A stretch of DNA of 64,000 nt, taken from Eutrophomonas brisbanensis (GTDB taxonomy: Bacteria; Pseudomonadota; Gammaproteobacteria; Burkholderiales; Eutrophovitaceae). Positions 46,204 through 54,777 of this stretch are shown in pieces. Where the stretch lies: contig JAYQIQ010000004.1 of the NCBI GenBank assembly GCA_038141705.1, positions 1,116,001-1,180,000 of the forward strand, in the 5' to 3' direction. Made by a program: the position numbers and the translations under genes. Position 1 is the first letter of the stretch, and the number at the start of each line of letters is the position of its first letter. The notes under the pieces were generated by a model. The model was not told where the DNA came from. It searched no databases and worked only from the letters and a program-made list of their open reading frames with translations.

Positions 46204-47784
46204 ATGCCATCCGTAAGTGAAGCCGATCACTCAGTTAGTCCGCCACAGCTAAAAATTCCGCGCGAGTACAATGCCGCACATGACCTCATTGAGAGAAATC
46301 TGCGAGCTGGACGTAGCGCTAAAATCGCTTACATTGATGACAACGGGGAATACTCCTACGGTGAGCTAGCTCAACGTGTTAACCGCATCTGTAATGTGCT
46401 GGTGCGGCTTGGCCTCCAACGCGAAGATCGCTTGATGTTAGCGCATCTTGACGATATCGATTTCCCTTCGACTTTTTTGGCCGCAATAAAAGCCGGGATT
46501 GTCCCTATTGCTACGAATACGCTATTGACGCCGAATGACTACGATTTCATGTTGCGTGATAGCCGTGCAAAAGCTCTGGTGGTTTCATCCGCCATTTTCG
46601 ACAAGTTTAAAGACGCAATCGAGAAATCTCCTTACCTGAAGTATGTAGTCGTTTCGGGCGCGCCTATCGAGGGTTTCCAAAACTTACGATCGCTTATGGA
46701 CCAGGAGAGTGAAGATTTTGTAACCGTAAGTACTGTCAGTGATGAGCCTTGTTTTTGGTTGTATTCATCTGGATCGACTGGAACCCCCAAGGGAACCGTT
46801 CATGTACATTCAAGCATGATTCAAACGGCCGAGCTGTATGCTCGGCCCATACTGGGCATCAGAGAGAGCGATGTGATTTTCTCTGCGGCAAAATTGTTTT
46901 TTGCCTATGGTCTAGGTAATGCACTCTCATTTCCGATGAGTGTTGGTGCCACCACTATTTTGATGGCGGAGAGGCCTACGCCCGATTCGGTTTTCAAGCG
47001 ATTGAAGGAACGCAGGCCGACGATATTTTGTGGGGTCCCAACGTTATTTGGAGCAATGATGGCTTCCGTAGATCTTCCGAAATCAGAAGACATCGCGGTC
47101 AGGATATCAACATCAGCAGGGGAAGCGCTACCGGCAGATTTGGGAGAGCGTTGGACGAAACATTTCGGCAGTGAGATTTTGGATGGGATAGGTTCCACAG
47201 AAATGTTACATATATTTTTGTCGAACAGACCAGGGGAAGTGAACTACGGCACGACGGGAAAACCAGTCCCGGGTTACCAGATTCGTTTGGTTGGAGAAAA
47301 TGATCAGGAGGTCGGTATTGGGGAGTTGGGCGAGTTGCAAATTAAGGGCCCGACCAGCGCGGCCTACTATTGGAACCAACGTGAAAAATCGATGCATACC
47401 TTTGTTGGTGAGTGGACGAGAGCTGGGGACAAATACAGCAAAAATTCTGATGGGTACTTCACTTACGGGGGGCGTTCAGACGACATGCTGAAAGTCAGTG
47501 GAATGTATGTGTCTCCTTTCGAGGTGGAGGCAGCGCTCATGTCGCATCCAGACGTGTTGGAGGCTGCTATCGTTGGAGATATTGACGAGGAAAATTTAGT
47601 GAAGCCTCGCGCCTTCGTGGTGATGAAACAAGGTCAAGCACACTCCGAGGAAAAGGCGAGTGAACTCAAGCAGCATGTGAAAAACAGTCTCGCTCCTTTC
47701 AAGTATCCTCGTTGGATAAATTTTGTCGATGAGTTACCAAAGACTGCAACGGGTAAAATTCAAAGATTCAAACTAAGAAAATAA
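46204..47784 (+). CDS. bclA: Benzoate-CoA ligase
   Basis: Activates benzoate to benzoyl-CoA using ATP and CoA, the entry to the Box pathway. The 526 residues belong to the ANL adenylating superfamily. The phosphate loop is WLYSSGSTGTPKGTVHVHSS at about 180-199. Downstream come KLFFAYGLGNALSFPMSVGA, typical of benzoate-CoA ligases, and the hinge motif GGRSDDMLKVSGMYVSPFEV. The catalytic lysine is near the end in PKTATGKIQRFKLRK. It follows the flavodoxin gene and precedes the ABC importer. Confidence 0.95.
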   Translation: MPSVSEADHSVSPPQLKIPREYNAAHDLIERNLRAGRSAKIAYIDDNGEYSYGELAQRVNRICNVLVRLGLQREDRLMLAHLDDIDFPSTFLAAIKAGIVPIATNTLLTPNDYDFMLRDSRAKALVVSSAIFDKFKDAIEKSPYLKYVVVSGAPIEGFQNLRSLMDQESEDFVTVSTVSDEPCFWLYSSGSTGTPKGTVHVHSSMIQTAELYARPILGIRESDVIFSAAKLFFAYGLGNALSFPMSVGATTILMAERPTPDSVFKRLKERRPTIFCGVPTLFGAMMASVDLPKSEDIAVRISTSAGEALPADLGERWTKHFGSEILDGIGSTEMLHIFLSNRPGEVNYGTTGKPVPGYQIRLVGENDQEVGIGELGELQIKGPTSAAYYWNQREKSMHTFVGEWTRAGDKYSKNSDGYFTYGGRSDDMLKVSGMYVSPFEVEAALMSHPDVLEAAIVGDIDEENLVKPRAFVVMKQGQAHSEEKASELKQHVKNSLAPFKYPRWINFVDELPKTATGKIQRFKLRK

Positions 47785-47798
47785 TTCAGGGGGATATT

Positions 47799-48983
47799 AT
47801 GAAGGTTGTTTCGAGGAGAGATTTTCTATCAGCAGCAGGCACTTTTGCTGGTTTATCCCTCTTACCATTAGCAGGTTGTTCAAAGTCATCCGGCGAGGTG
47901 GTTCGTATAGGTTTCATGCTTCCGTACACGGGCACCTACGCAAAACTAGGCGTAGCGATCGAGAACGGTTTCAAGCTTGCTCTTAACTCCTTGGGTGAGA
48001 AACCTTTTGGAAAAACCTTTGAATTTTTTACGGTCGATGATGAATCCAATCCAGCAAAAGCTACGGATAACGCGAACAAGATCATGACTCGCGATAATGT
48101 GGACGTCGTAATTGGTACGGTCCACTCTGGTGTTGCCATGGGGATGGTGAAGGTGGCAAAAGAGACCGGTACGCTCGTAATTATTCCGAACGCAGGAGCA
48201 AACGCAGCGACTGGTGCAGCATGCTTGCCGAATGTATTTAGGACATCGTTCTCGAATTGGCAACCTACCCATCCACTTGGAAAGGTAATGGTTCAGAATG
48301 GCCACAAAAAATCAGTATTTGTGACTTGGAAGTATGGTGCGGGTGAAGAGGCTTTGGCTTCCTTTAGACAAGGATACGAGAATGCTGGTGGTGAACTTGT
48401 CAAAGAGCTGTTCGTCCCTTTTCCGAATGTCGAGTTTCAGGCCATACTCACCGAAATTGCTTCTTTAAAGCCCGATGCAGTCGCATGTTTCTTCGCCGGC
48501 GGTGGAGCAGTGAAATTTGTTAAAGATTATGCTGCGGCTGGGTTACAGGGAAAGATCCCTCTGTACGGTTCGGGATTCCTAACCGAGGGTGTGCTGGAGG
48601 CGCAAGGTGCCTCTGCCGAAGGCATCATGACCACGCTTCATTACTCGGATGCATTACAAAATCCGCAAAATATTTCTTTCAGGGAAAGTTATGAGAGCGT
48701 ATTTGGTGAACCAGCAGACGTCTATGCCGTTCAGGGTTTTGATGCTGGGTTGTTATTGATTCAAGCGCTTCAGGCTACCGGTGGTGATCTGTCTCAAAAA
48801 GATGTTGCGATTAAGGCCATGGAGGGTGCGACGATTGACAGTCCCAGAGGACGTTGGAAGATGTCGAAGTCGCATAACCCGATTCAAGATTTTTATTTGC
48901 GAAAAGTTGAGGACGGAGAGAACAAGGTCATCGGAACGGCTTGGGATGCTCTGGAGGATCCAGGAACTGGATGTTCCTTATAA
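47799..48983 (+). CDS. ABC importer substrate-binding lipoprotein (aromatic acid/branched-chain type)
   Basis: Periplasmic binding protein of the Liv/benzoate ABC family, 394 residues. The start MKVVSRRDFLSAAGTFAGLS is a twin-arginine type signal ending in a lipobox LAGC. The mature body shows IGFMLPYTGTYAKLGVAIEN, VIGTVHSGVAMGMVKVAKET and ACFFAGGGAVKFVKDYAAAG, the periplasmic-binding-protein type I fold. A strong GGGGG ribosome binding site precedes the ATG. Benzoate, or an analogue, is the inferred ligand from operon context. Confidence 0.92.
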   Translation: MKVVSRRDFLSAAGTFAGLSLLPLAGCSKSSGEVVRIGFMLPYTGTYAKLGVAIENGFKLALNSLGEKPFGKTFEFFTVDDESNPAKATDNANKIMTRDNVDVVIGTVHSGVAMGMVKVAKETGTLVIIPNAGANAATGAACLPNVFRTSFSNWQPTHPLGKVMVQNGHKKSVFVTWKYGAGEEALASFRQGYENAGGELVKELFVPFPNVEFQAILTEIASLKPDAVACFFAGGGAVKFVKDYAAAGLQGKIPLYGSGFLTEGVLEAQGASAEGIMTTLHYSDALQNPQNISFRESYESVFGEPADVYAVQGFDAGLLLIQALQATGGDLSQKDVAIKAMEGATIDSPRGRWKMSKSHNPIQDFYLRKVEDGENKVIGTAWDALEDPGTGCSL

Positions 48984-49042
48984 GTTAGGTAGAAGCGAAG
49001 AGCGCTAGCCTGGCGCCCTCGAATCTACTGGAAAGAACTGAG

Positions 49043-49936
49043 ATGGATTTTCCTACTCTCTCCATTCAGCTTTTGAATGCCCTGCAGTACGGATTACTGC
49101 TCTTCCTTGTGGCGAGTGGGTTGACGTTGATATTCGGGATCATGGGCATCATCAACATTGCCCATGGCAGTTTCTATATGTTAGGTGCGTACATAGCATG
49201 GTCGCTCGCTGGAGCGCTTAACGGTTTTTGGCTCTCGTTGGTACTTGGGGTTGTGCTTACGTTGATACTCGGGATTGCACTCGAGTGGTTATTTATTCGG
49301 CATCTCTACGATAAAAATCACTTGCAGCAAGTGCTGATGACATATGGGTTAATCCTAATTTTTTCCGAGATGAGAAGTATCTTATGGGGAGACGATGTCT
49401 ACAGTCTCGCCATTCCCGAGTTCTTGGAAGGATCAATTGCGCTGACGGAGAGCTTAAATTATCCGATTTATAGGATTTGGATCTCTGGAGTTTGTGTATT
49501 ACTTGCGCTCGGTATGTACTACCTCATCAGGCACACGAGGCTTGGCATGATGATCAGAGCGGGGGAGTCTAACCGAAGGATGACCCAAGCCTTGGGAATC
49601 AATATCAACTTAATCTTCAGATTCGTATTTGCGTTGGGGGTCAGTCTTGCTGCGTTCTCCGGGATGATCTCGGCGCCGGTATCTTCGGTATTTCCGGGGA
49701 TGGGTAATCAGATATTGATTTTAAGTTTTGTTGTAGTTGTTATCGGAGGACTTGGATCTATAAAGGGGGCAATGCTCGCGGCGCTACTCGTGGGGTTGAT
49801 AGATACTTTCGGGAAGATTGTCGAGTTGCGTGTTCTGGGTGTCCCAATACTTCCAGAGCTCGCGGGTAGGAGTGTCTTTTTGTTAATGGCAGTGATCTTA
49901 ATATTTCGGCCGCAAGGAATATTTGGGAAAGCGTGA
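49043..49936 (+). CDS. livH: Branched-chain/aromatic acid ABC importer, permease LivH
   Basis: First membrane subunit of the importer, 297 residues with about eight hydrophobic spans. The N-terminal region LTLIFGIMGIINIAHGSFYM is the LivH signature. The conserved cytoplasmic loop is TRLGMMIRAGESNRRMTQAL, and LSFVVVVIGGLGSIKGAMLA is near the C-terminus. livM begins at the stop codon of this gene. The role in benzoate uptake is inferred from the operon. Confidence 0.94.
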   Translation: MDFPTLSIQLLNALQYGLLLFLVASGLTLIFGIMGIINIAHGSFYMLGAYIAWSLAGALNGFWLSLVLGVVLTLILGIALEWLFIRHLYDKNHLQQVLMTYGLILIFSEMRSILWGDDVYSLAIPEFLEGSIALTESLNYPIYRIWISGVCVLLALGMYYLIRHTRLGMMIRAGESNRRMTQALGININLIFRFVFALGVSLAAFSGMISAPVSSVFPGMGNQILILSFVVVVIGGLGSIKGAMLAALLVGLIDTFGKIVELRVLGVPILPELAGRSVFLLMAVILIFRPQGIFGKA

Positions 49937-50889
49937 TGCGTGACCGAGTATCTAAAGTTTTTCTTTTCTCGTTCGCGGTAATTATCTTTTTGATGCTCCC
50001 GCTGGTGGCTGATCGTTTTTACGTTCAGTTCGCTAGCAAGATTCTCGTAATGATAATTTTTGCGAGCAGCCTAAATCTACTCGTAGGCTACTGTGGATTA
50101 GTCAGTCTCGGGCACGCCGCATTTTTTGGTTTCTCTGGATATGTATTGGCACTTATTTCGCCAACAGAGGCAGGTGTAAATTTTATGTTGGGGTTGCTTG
50201 CGTCAGTCCTTGGGGCGGCGTGCCTAGCGGCCATTATCGGTAGCCTTGTTATTAGAACAAAGGGCATTTTCTTTATCATGGCTACCCTTGCATTCGGTGA
50301 AATGCTTTTTTATTTTTTTCACGACACAAATCTCGCAGGAGGCTCTGATGGTATTTATATTAACCACAGACCAGTCCTTGATCTAGTTAGTTTCTCAACG
50401 GATTTTTCTAATGCGAATCACTTTTATTTCTTGGCGCTGATTTCGAGCATTATCACTGTAGTGTTTCTTCGAATCCTTTTGAAATCCCCATTCGGGAAAG
50501 CTATTGTTGGAATACATATTAATGAGCATCGGATGCGTGCTATCGGTTATGAGACTTACCTCCATAAACTGATTTGTTTCGTGATTGCGGGTGGCCTTGC
50601 AGGCTTAGCTGGGTTTTTGTCTGCTATTCAGTTTGGCGCCGTGAATCCAGAGATGATGGGGTGGCATTTATCTGGACACGTGTTGATGATGGTTATTTTT
50701 GGGGGTTTAGGAACATTAACGGGGCCAGCCCTAGGAGCATTTTCGTTGATGGTGTTAGAAGAGTGTTTTCAGGTCACTACGAAACACTGGCAACTCATGA
50801 TCGGCATCGTCATTGTCGTCGTCGCACTTGGATTGCCAAAGGGTATTGCTGGATTTTTCCAGCGCACAAAGTCTGAGGAGCTGGGATGA
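49936..50889 (+). CDS. livM: Branched-chain/aromatic acid ABC importer, permease LivM
   Basis: Second membrane subunit, 317 residues from the ATG at 49936 (a GTG one codon earlier is possible). The signature NLLVGYCGLVSLGHAAFFGF is in the first part. The loop IGIHINEHRMRAIGYETYL precedes later spans, which include GGLAGLAGFLSAIQFGAVNP and MMVIFGGLGTLTGPALGAFS. The gene overlaps livG by 4 bases (ATGA), which shows translational coupling. Confidence 0.94.
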   Translation: MRDRVSKVFLFSFAVIIFLMLPLVADRFYVQFASKILVMIIFASSLNLLVGYCGLVSLGHAAFFGFSGYVLALISPTEAGVNFMLGLLASVLGAACLAAIIGSLVIRTKGIFFIMATLAFGEMLFYFFHDTNLAGGSDGIYINHRPVLDLVSFSTDFSNANHFYFLALISSIITVVFLRILLKSPFGKAIVGIHINEHRMRAIGYETYLHKLICFVIAGGLAGLAGFLSAIQFGAVNPEMMGWHLSGHVLMMVIFGGLGTLTGPALGAFSLMVLEECFQVTTKHWQLMIGIVIVVVALGLPKGIAGFFQRTKSEELG

Positions 50890-51636
50890 CACAGCTCGCG
50901 GTACTTCGTGCAAAAAAAATCTCGAAACATTTTGGCGGTTTGGTTGCTGTATCCAATGTGTCAATAGATTGTTCTCCGCGAGAGATACATGCGGTTATTG
51001 GTCCGAATGGTGCAGGTAAAAGTACGTTGATTAATCTCCTCTCCGGAGATCTTCGAACGACAGCCGGCGAAATTTACATCGGAGAAGAAAGAATTGACCG
51101 TATGTCTGTCTCCCAAAAAAAGTAAATTGGGAATTGGTAGAACCTATCAGCGCACCAATATTTTCCCAAACCTATCTCTATTTGAAAATTGTTTTCTAGC
51201 TGCTCAGGCGTACCACGGGACTTCCTTGAGATTTTTTAAAGGAGCGCGAGCATATGCGGATGTACGGGACACCGCTTATATGGCGATAGAGAAAGTAGAT
51301 TTACAGTCGATATCGAATCGCTTAGTTGGCACTTTATCGCACGGTGAGCAGCGTCAGGTTGAAATCGCAATCGCGCTTGCAACTAACCCGAAGATCTTAC
51401 TTTTGGATGAGCCCCTAGCGGGTATGGGGGCAGAGGAGTCTGAAAATATCATCAACCTACTGTCAGAGCTTAAATCGGAATATGCAATGCTATTGGTTGA
51501 GCATGATATTAATGCGATCTTCACACTCGCTGATAGATTGACGGTGATGGTTGATGGAGAGGTAATTGATTGTGGCCTCCCTAACGAAGTGCGCGAAAAC
51601 CCTAGGGTCCAAGAGGCCTATCTCGGAGAATCTTGA
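50886..51636 (+). CDS. livG: ABC importer ATP-binding protein LivG, interrupted
   Basis: First ATPase of the importer. It begins MTQLAVLRAKKISKHFGGLV with the Walker A VIGPNGAGKSTLINLLSGDL. The frame stops at 51124 after VSQKK; removing one A from the 7-A run at 51115-51121 continues SKLGIGRTYQRTNIFPNLSL. The signature TLSHGEQRQVEIAIALA and Walker B KILLLDEPLAGMG follow. The last part, HDINAIFTLADRLTVMVDGE, matches LivG. About 250 residues. The homopolymer shift is probably a sequence error, though slippage at an A-run is conceivable. Confidence 0.92.
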
Positions 51637-52349
51637 TGGCGGAAGAATTATTAACTGCTACTGATATCCACACTTTTTACGGGCGGAGCCACGTGCTACG
51701 CGGTGTAAGCCTTTCATTGGGAAGAGGGGAAACGGTATCGTTACTCGGACGAAATGGGATGGGGAAAACAACCCTCATCAATTCCATACTTGGGATCGTT
51801 CCTCATAGTTCGGGAACCCTGGTCTATGAGGATCAAGATATCAGCGCTGTACCGACTCATGAGATTGCGCGTCGTGGAATAGCGTACGTACCTGAGGGCC
51901 GAGGTATCTTCCCCAACCTGAGTGTAAAAGAGAATTTGCTGGTTGCTGCTCGACCTGGACCAACTGGCCGGTTAGATTGGACTTTCGATCGCATAATGTC
52001 TACGTTTCCTAAATTGAAGTTACGTTTAGGTAATGGTGGAGATCAACTCTCGGGAGGAGAGCAACAGATGTTGAGTATAGCTAGGGCCTTGCTCACGAAC
52101 CCGGATCTTTTGATTTTGGATGAAGCCACTGAAGGGCTTGCTCCCCTTATCGCTCAAGAGATATGGAAAGTTATAGATATCATTAAAGAAACAAAGATCT
52201 CCACTTTGATCGTGGATAAAAATTTGAAAGCAATGGCTAAGATCTCTGATCGCGCGGTTATTTTAGTAAAAGGCGAAATCGTTTTTGATGGGAGTATGCG
52301 AGAGCTTTTTTCCAGATCTCGAGATCTGAATAACTGGCTTGGTGTTTAA
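51636..52349 (+). CDS. livF: ABC importer ATP-binding protein LivF
   Basis: Second ATPase of the importer, 237 residues. Walker A is SLLGRNGMGKTTLINSILGI. The Q-loop region is VPEGRGIFPNLSVKENLLVA, with LivF's VPEGR. The signature is LSGGEQQMLSIARALLT and Walker B is LLILDEATEGLAPLI. The ATG at 51636 overlaps the livG stop by one base; a TTG one codon earlier is an alternative. It is the last gene of the importer. Confidence 0.94.
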   Translation: MAEELLTATDIHTFYGRSHVLRGVSLSLGRGETVSLLGRNGMGKTTLINSILGIVPHSSGTLVYEDQDISAVPTHEIARRGIAYVPEGRGIFPNLSVKENLLVAARPGPTGRLDWTFDRIMSTFPKLKLRLGNGGDQLSGGEQQMLSIARALLTNPDLLILDEATEGLAPLIAQEIWKVIDIIKETKISTLIVDKNLKAMAKISDRAVILVKGEIVFDGSMRELFSRSRDLNNWLGV

Positions 52350-52367
52350 TAAAAGTAGGGTTTTAAT

Positions 52368-53153
52368 TTGATCGAAACTACGCGAGGATTTGTCCGGGTT
52401 GACGGGAATGATCTTGAGTTCGTCCGCCATAGTCCAGTGGAGGGCCGCCAGGATTCTTTGTCTCCTTTTGTGATGCTACACGAAGGTTTGGGATCGATTT
52501 CGCTTTGGAAAAAATTTCCGGAGGAGCTTGCGGAATACTTTGGTCGAGAAGTCATAGCTTACTCGAGGAAAGGTTATGGTCAATCAACGCCTATTTCGCA
52601 ATCGCGTGATGTTGATTACATGCATCGAGAAGCACAGGAGATACTTCCCGCAGTCTTAGATCATTTAGATGTTACCTCACCAATTCTTTTGGGGCACAGT
52701 GATGGTGCATCAATCGCACTGATCTTTTCGGGGAGTGGGCACACCGCCAATGGATTAATACTAATGGCTCCTCACGTTTTTGTTGAAACGTTAACAGTAC
52801 GTAGTATTGAGGAGGCGAAAAAAACTTTCGAAAATACCGATCTGCGTTCTCGGCTCTCAAAATATCATGGAGATGTGGACTCGGCTTTTTGGGGTTGGAA
52901 TGATATTTGGTTATCCAAAGAATTTCTAAAATGGAACATCGAGGATTACGTCACGAAAATTCAATCCCCGATATTGGTGGTGCAAAGTTCTGACGATCCA
53001 TATGGGACGCTCGCTCAGGTTGATGCAATAGAAAAATTATCTTCTGGGAAGACTGCTCGGGCAATATTAGAAGATTGTGGACACTCTCCCCATGTTGATC
53101 AAAAGCAAAAAACGATTGATGCAATAGAAAGATTTGTTTTATCACTTACGTAA
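52368..53153 (+). CDS. Alpha/beta hydrolase in the benzoate operon
   Basis: The 261 residues begin at TTG 52368 with AAGTAGGG upstream. The fold markers are VMLHEGLGSISLWKKFPEEL (oxyanion region), VIAYSRKGYGQSTPIS, and the nucleophile elbow LLGHSDGASIALIFSG, where Ser in G-H-S-D-G is the nucleophile. The acid is likely in QSSDDPYG and the histidine in CGHSPHVDQ. It follows livF closely. Possible roles are thioester or lactone hydrolysis in the Box pathway, but the substrate is unknown. Confidence 0.88.
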   Translation: MIETTRGFVRVDGNDLEFVRHSPVEGRQDSLSPFVMLHEGLGSISLWKKFPEELAEYFGREVIAYSRKGYGQSTPISQSRDVDYMHREAQEILPAVLDHLDVTSPILLGHSDGASIALIFSGSGHTANGLILMAPHVFVETLTVRSIEEAKKTFENTDLRSRLSKYHGDVDSAFWGWNDIWLSKEFLKWNIEDYVTKIQSPILVVQSSDDPYGTLAQVDAIEKLSSGKTARAILEDCGHSPHVDQKQKTIDAIERFVLSLT

Positions 53154-53163
53154 AGAGAGTTTG

Positions 53164-53946
53164 ATGGGAAAAAAAAGAGTAGCTGTAGTGACGGGTTCTA
53201 CTTCGGGAATCGGGCTCGGGATAGCATGGCAATTGGCTCGAGATGGATACGATATTGTTCTAAATGGGCTCGGTGATAAAGGTGATATTGAGAATTTAAG
53301 ATCAGATATCGAAAAGGAGACCAAAGTCGCGGTAACGTTTGAGGATGCAGATCTTGCGAATCCCAAAGAAATTGAATCAATGATTACGCGTGTACTCAAA
53401 GTTCACGGCGGCGTAGATATCCTTGTTAATAACGCTGGCATCCAGTTTGTATCTGCGGTAGAAGATTTTCCGACTGAGCAGTGGAACCGAGTCATTGATA
53501 TAAATCTGAGTGCGGCCTTTCATACTACTAGGCTGGTTACCCCATCTATGAAGAAAAATGGGTTCGGCCGAATCGTCAATATAGCGTCTGCACACGGATT
53601 AGTAGCATCCCCGTTCAAGTCGGCCTATGTCGCGGCGAAACATGGAATTGTTGGATTCACCAAATCAGTTGCGCTTGAGTTAGCTGAGTTTGGAGTTACT
53701 TGCAATGCGATTTGCCCGGGCTGGGTAGAAACGCCTCTAGTTCAAACTCAGGTCGACGCATTAGCTACCGAGAAAAAAATGTCAAAGGAAGCAGTCATAA
53801 AAAATTTTATGCTTGAACGTCAGCCAACTAGGAAATTTGTTCAGATTGAAGAAATTGCCTCACTAACAAGTTTTCTGGTATCCGAGTCCGCGAGATCAAT
53901 TACTGGATCCTCGTATTCGATTGATGGTGGATGGACTGCCCACTAA
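53164..53946 (+). CDS. Short-chain dehydrogenase, 3-hydroxybutyrate dehydrogenase-like
   Basis: From ATG 53164 the protein has 260 residues. The nucleotide loop is VVTGSTSGIGLGIAWQLARD. NNAG is followed by IQFVSAVEDFPTEQWNRVID. The catalytic residues are in GRIVNIASAHGLVASPFKSA (Ser) and YVAAKHG (Tyr and Lys). FTKSVALELAEFGVTCNAIC and PGWVETPLVQTQVDALA resemble 3-hydroxybutyrate dehydrogenases. In the benzoate operon it could act on a hydroxyacyl intermediate; that is inference. It starts 10 bases after the hydrolase stop. Confidence 0.88.
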   Translation: MGKKRVAVVTGSTSGIGLGIAWQLARDGYDIVLNGLGDKGDIENLRSDIEKETKVAVTFEDADLANPKEIESMITRVLKVHGGVDILVNNAGIQFVSAVEDFPTEQWNRVIDINLSAAFHTTRLVTPSMKKNGFGRIVNIASAHGLVASPFKSAYVAAKHGIVGFTKSVALELAEFGVTCNAICPGWVETPLVQTQVDALATEKKMSKEAVIKNFMLERQPTRKFVQIEEIASLTSFLVSESARSITGSSYSIDGGWTAH

Positions 53947-53966
53947 GCTTATTATGTTGTAAGCAA

Positions 53967-54368
53967 ATGCCTCGAAAAATCGTTTTGGAGCCAAATGGCC
54001 CAGCCGTCATAGATGGAGGGGTTCTCGTAACCGCTGATCGAGAGATAGAACTTGAAGAGGGGGTCGACTGTTTGCTATGCCGATGCGGTGGCACAAAGAA
54101 CGTACCGTTTTGTGATGGTTCTCACAAGGGCAACAGATTTGACTCTGTCATCGAAGGTCCAGTGGATTACCAAGTTCGAACTCCAAAACCTATTGTGGAC
54201 GATCAAACTCTAATCGTGGAAATTATTGAGGATGGCCCAATCTATGTTAGAGGTGATCTTGAGGTGGTATGTGGAGAACGGGTGGTTTGGCGAGGGGCGC
54301 ATGCTAAATTATGTAGGTGCGGTAGAACAGCGAAACCAGGGTTTTGCGACGGCTCCCATAAAAGATAA
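53967..54368 (+). CDS. Double CDGSH iron-sulfur domain protein
   Basis: The 133 residues carry two CDGSH zinc-finger-like 2Fe-2S sites: CLLCRCGGTKNVPFCDGSHK (about 37-56) and KLCRCGRTAKPGFCDGSHK at the C-terminus. Each has the C-x-C...C-x3-H ligand set. A middle beta-rich segment (VEIIEDGPIYVRGDLEV) separates them. The start is the ATG at 53967. CDGSH proteins transfer clusters or electrons. Position after the SDR in the benzoate operon makes a redox role with BoxB possible but untested. Confidence 0.9.
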   Translation: MPRKIVLEPNGPAVIDGGVLVTADREIELEEGVDCLLCRCGGTKNVPFCDGSHKGNRFDSVIEGPVDYQVRTPKPIVDDQTLIVEIIEDGPIYVRGDLEVVCGERVVWRGAHAKLCRCGRTAKPGFCDGSHKR

Positions 54369-54411
54369 ATGTTAAAGAAGAGAGTTATAAAACCTTGAAA
54401 AGGTAAACCAA

Positions 54412-54777
54412 ATGAAATATTCAGAAATTTTTACCGATGCAAATGACCAGACCCATTTCAGGGATGTGAACTTTGATTTTGAGTTAGTAGATGTTGCGCC
54501 ACCGGCAGCCCCAATGAATGTTTCGGAGTTTCTGCCGGCCAAAGATGTTGCTGTTATTACCCTGCCACCAGGTTGGGCCGGGGGGTGGCACCCTGCCCCC
54601 AGTGTTGGTCAAGTCTTCGTGGTCAGTGGGCAATTACAAATTGAAGTAGGCGATGGTGAGGTAAGGTCTTTCGGGCCCGGCTCCGTATGGTTACATCGAG
54701 ATCTCACGGGTCGAGGACACGATACCCGTGTCGTCGGCGATGAGGACGCCGTTATCGTAATGGTTCGTTTAGCTTAG
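54412..54777 (+). CDS. Cupin-domain protein
   Basis: The 121 residues form a single cupin barrel. VITLPPGWAGGWHPAPSVGQ (about 44-63) corresponds to cupin motif 1 with a single histidine, and GSVWLHRDLTGRGHDTRVVG (about 84-103) to motif 2. The substrate and metal are not evident. GGTAAACCA with AAAGG upstream serves as the ribosome binding site. It converges on the next gene, and their stop codons overlap. Confidence 0.85.
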   Translation: MKYSEIFTDANDQTHFRDVNFDFELVDVAPPAAPMNVSEFLPAKDVAVITLPPGWAGGWHPAPSVGQVFVVSGQLQIEVGDGEVRSFGPGSVWLHRDLTGRGHDTRVVGDEDAVIVMVRLA

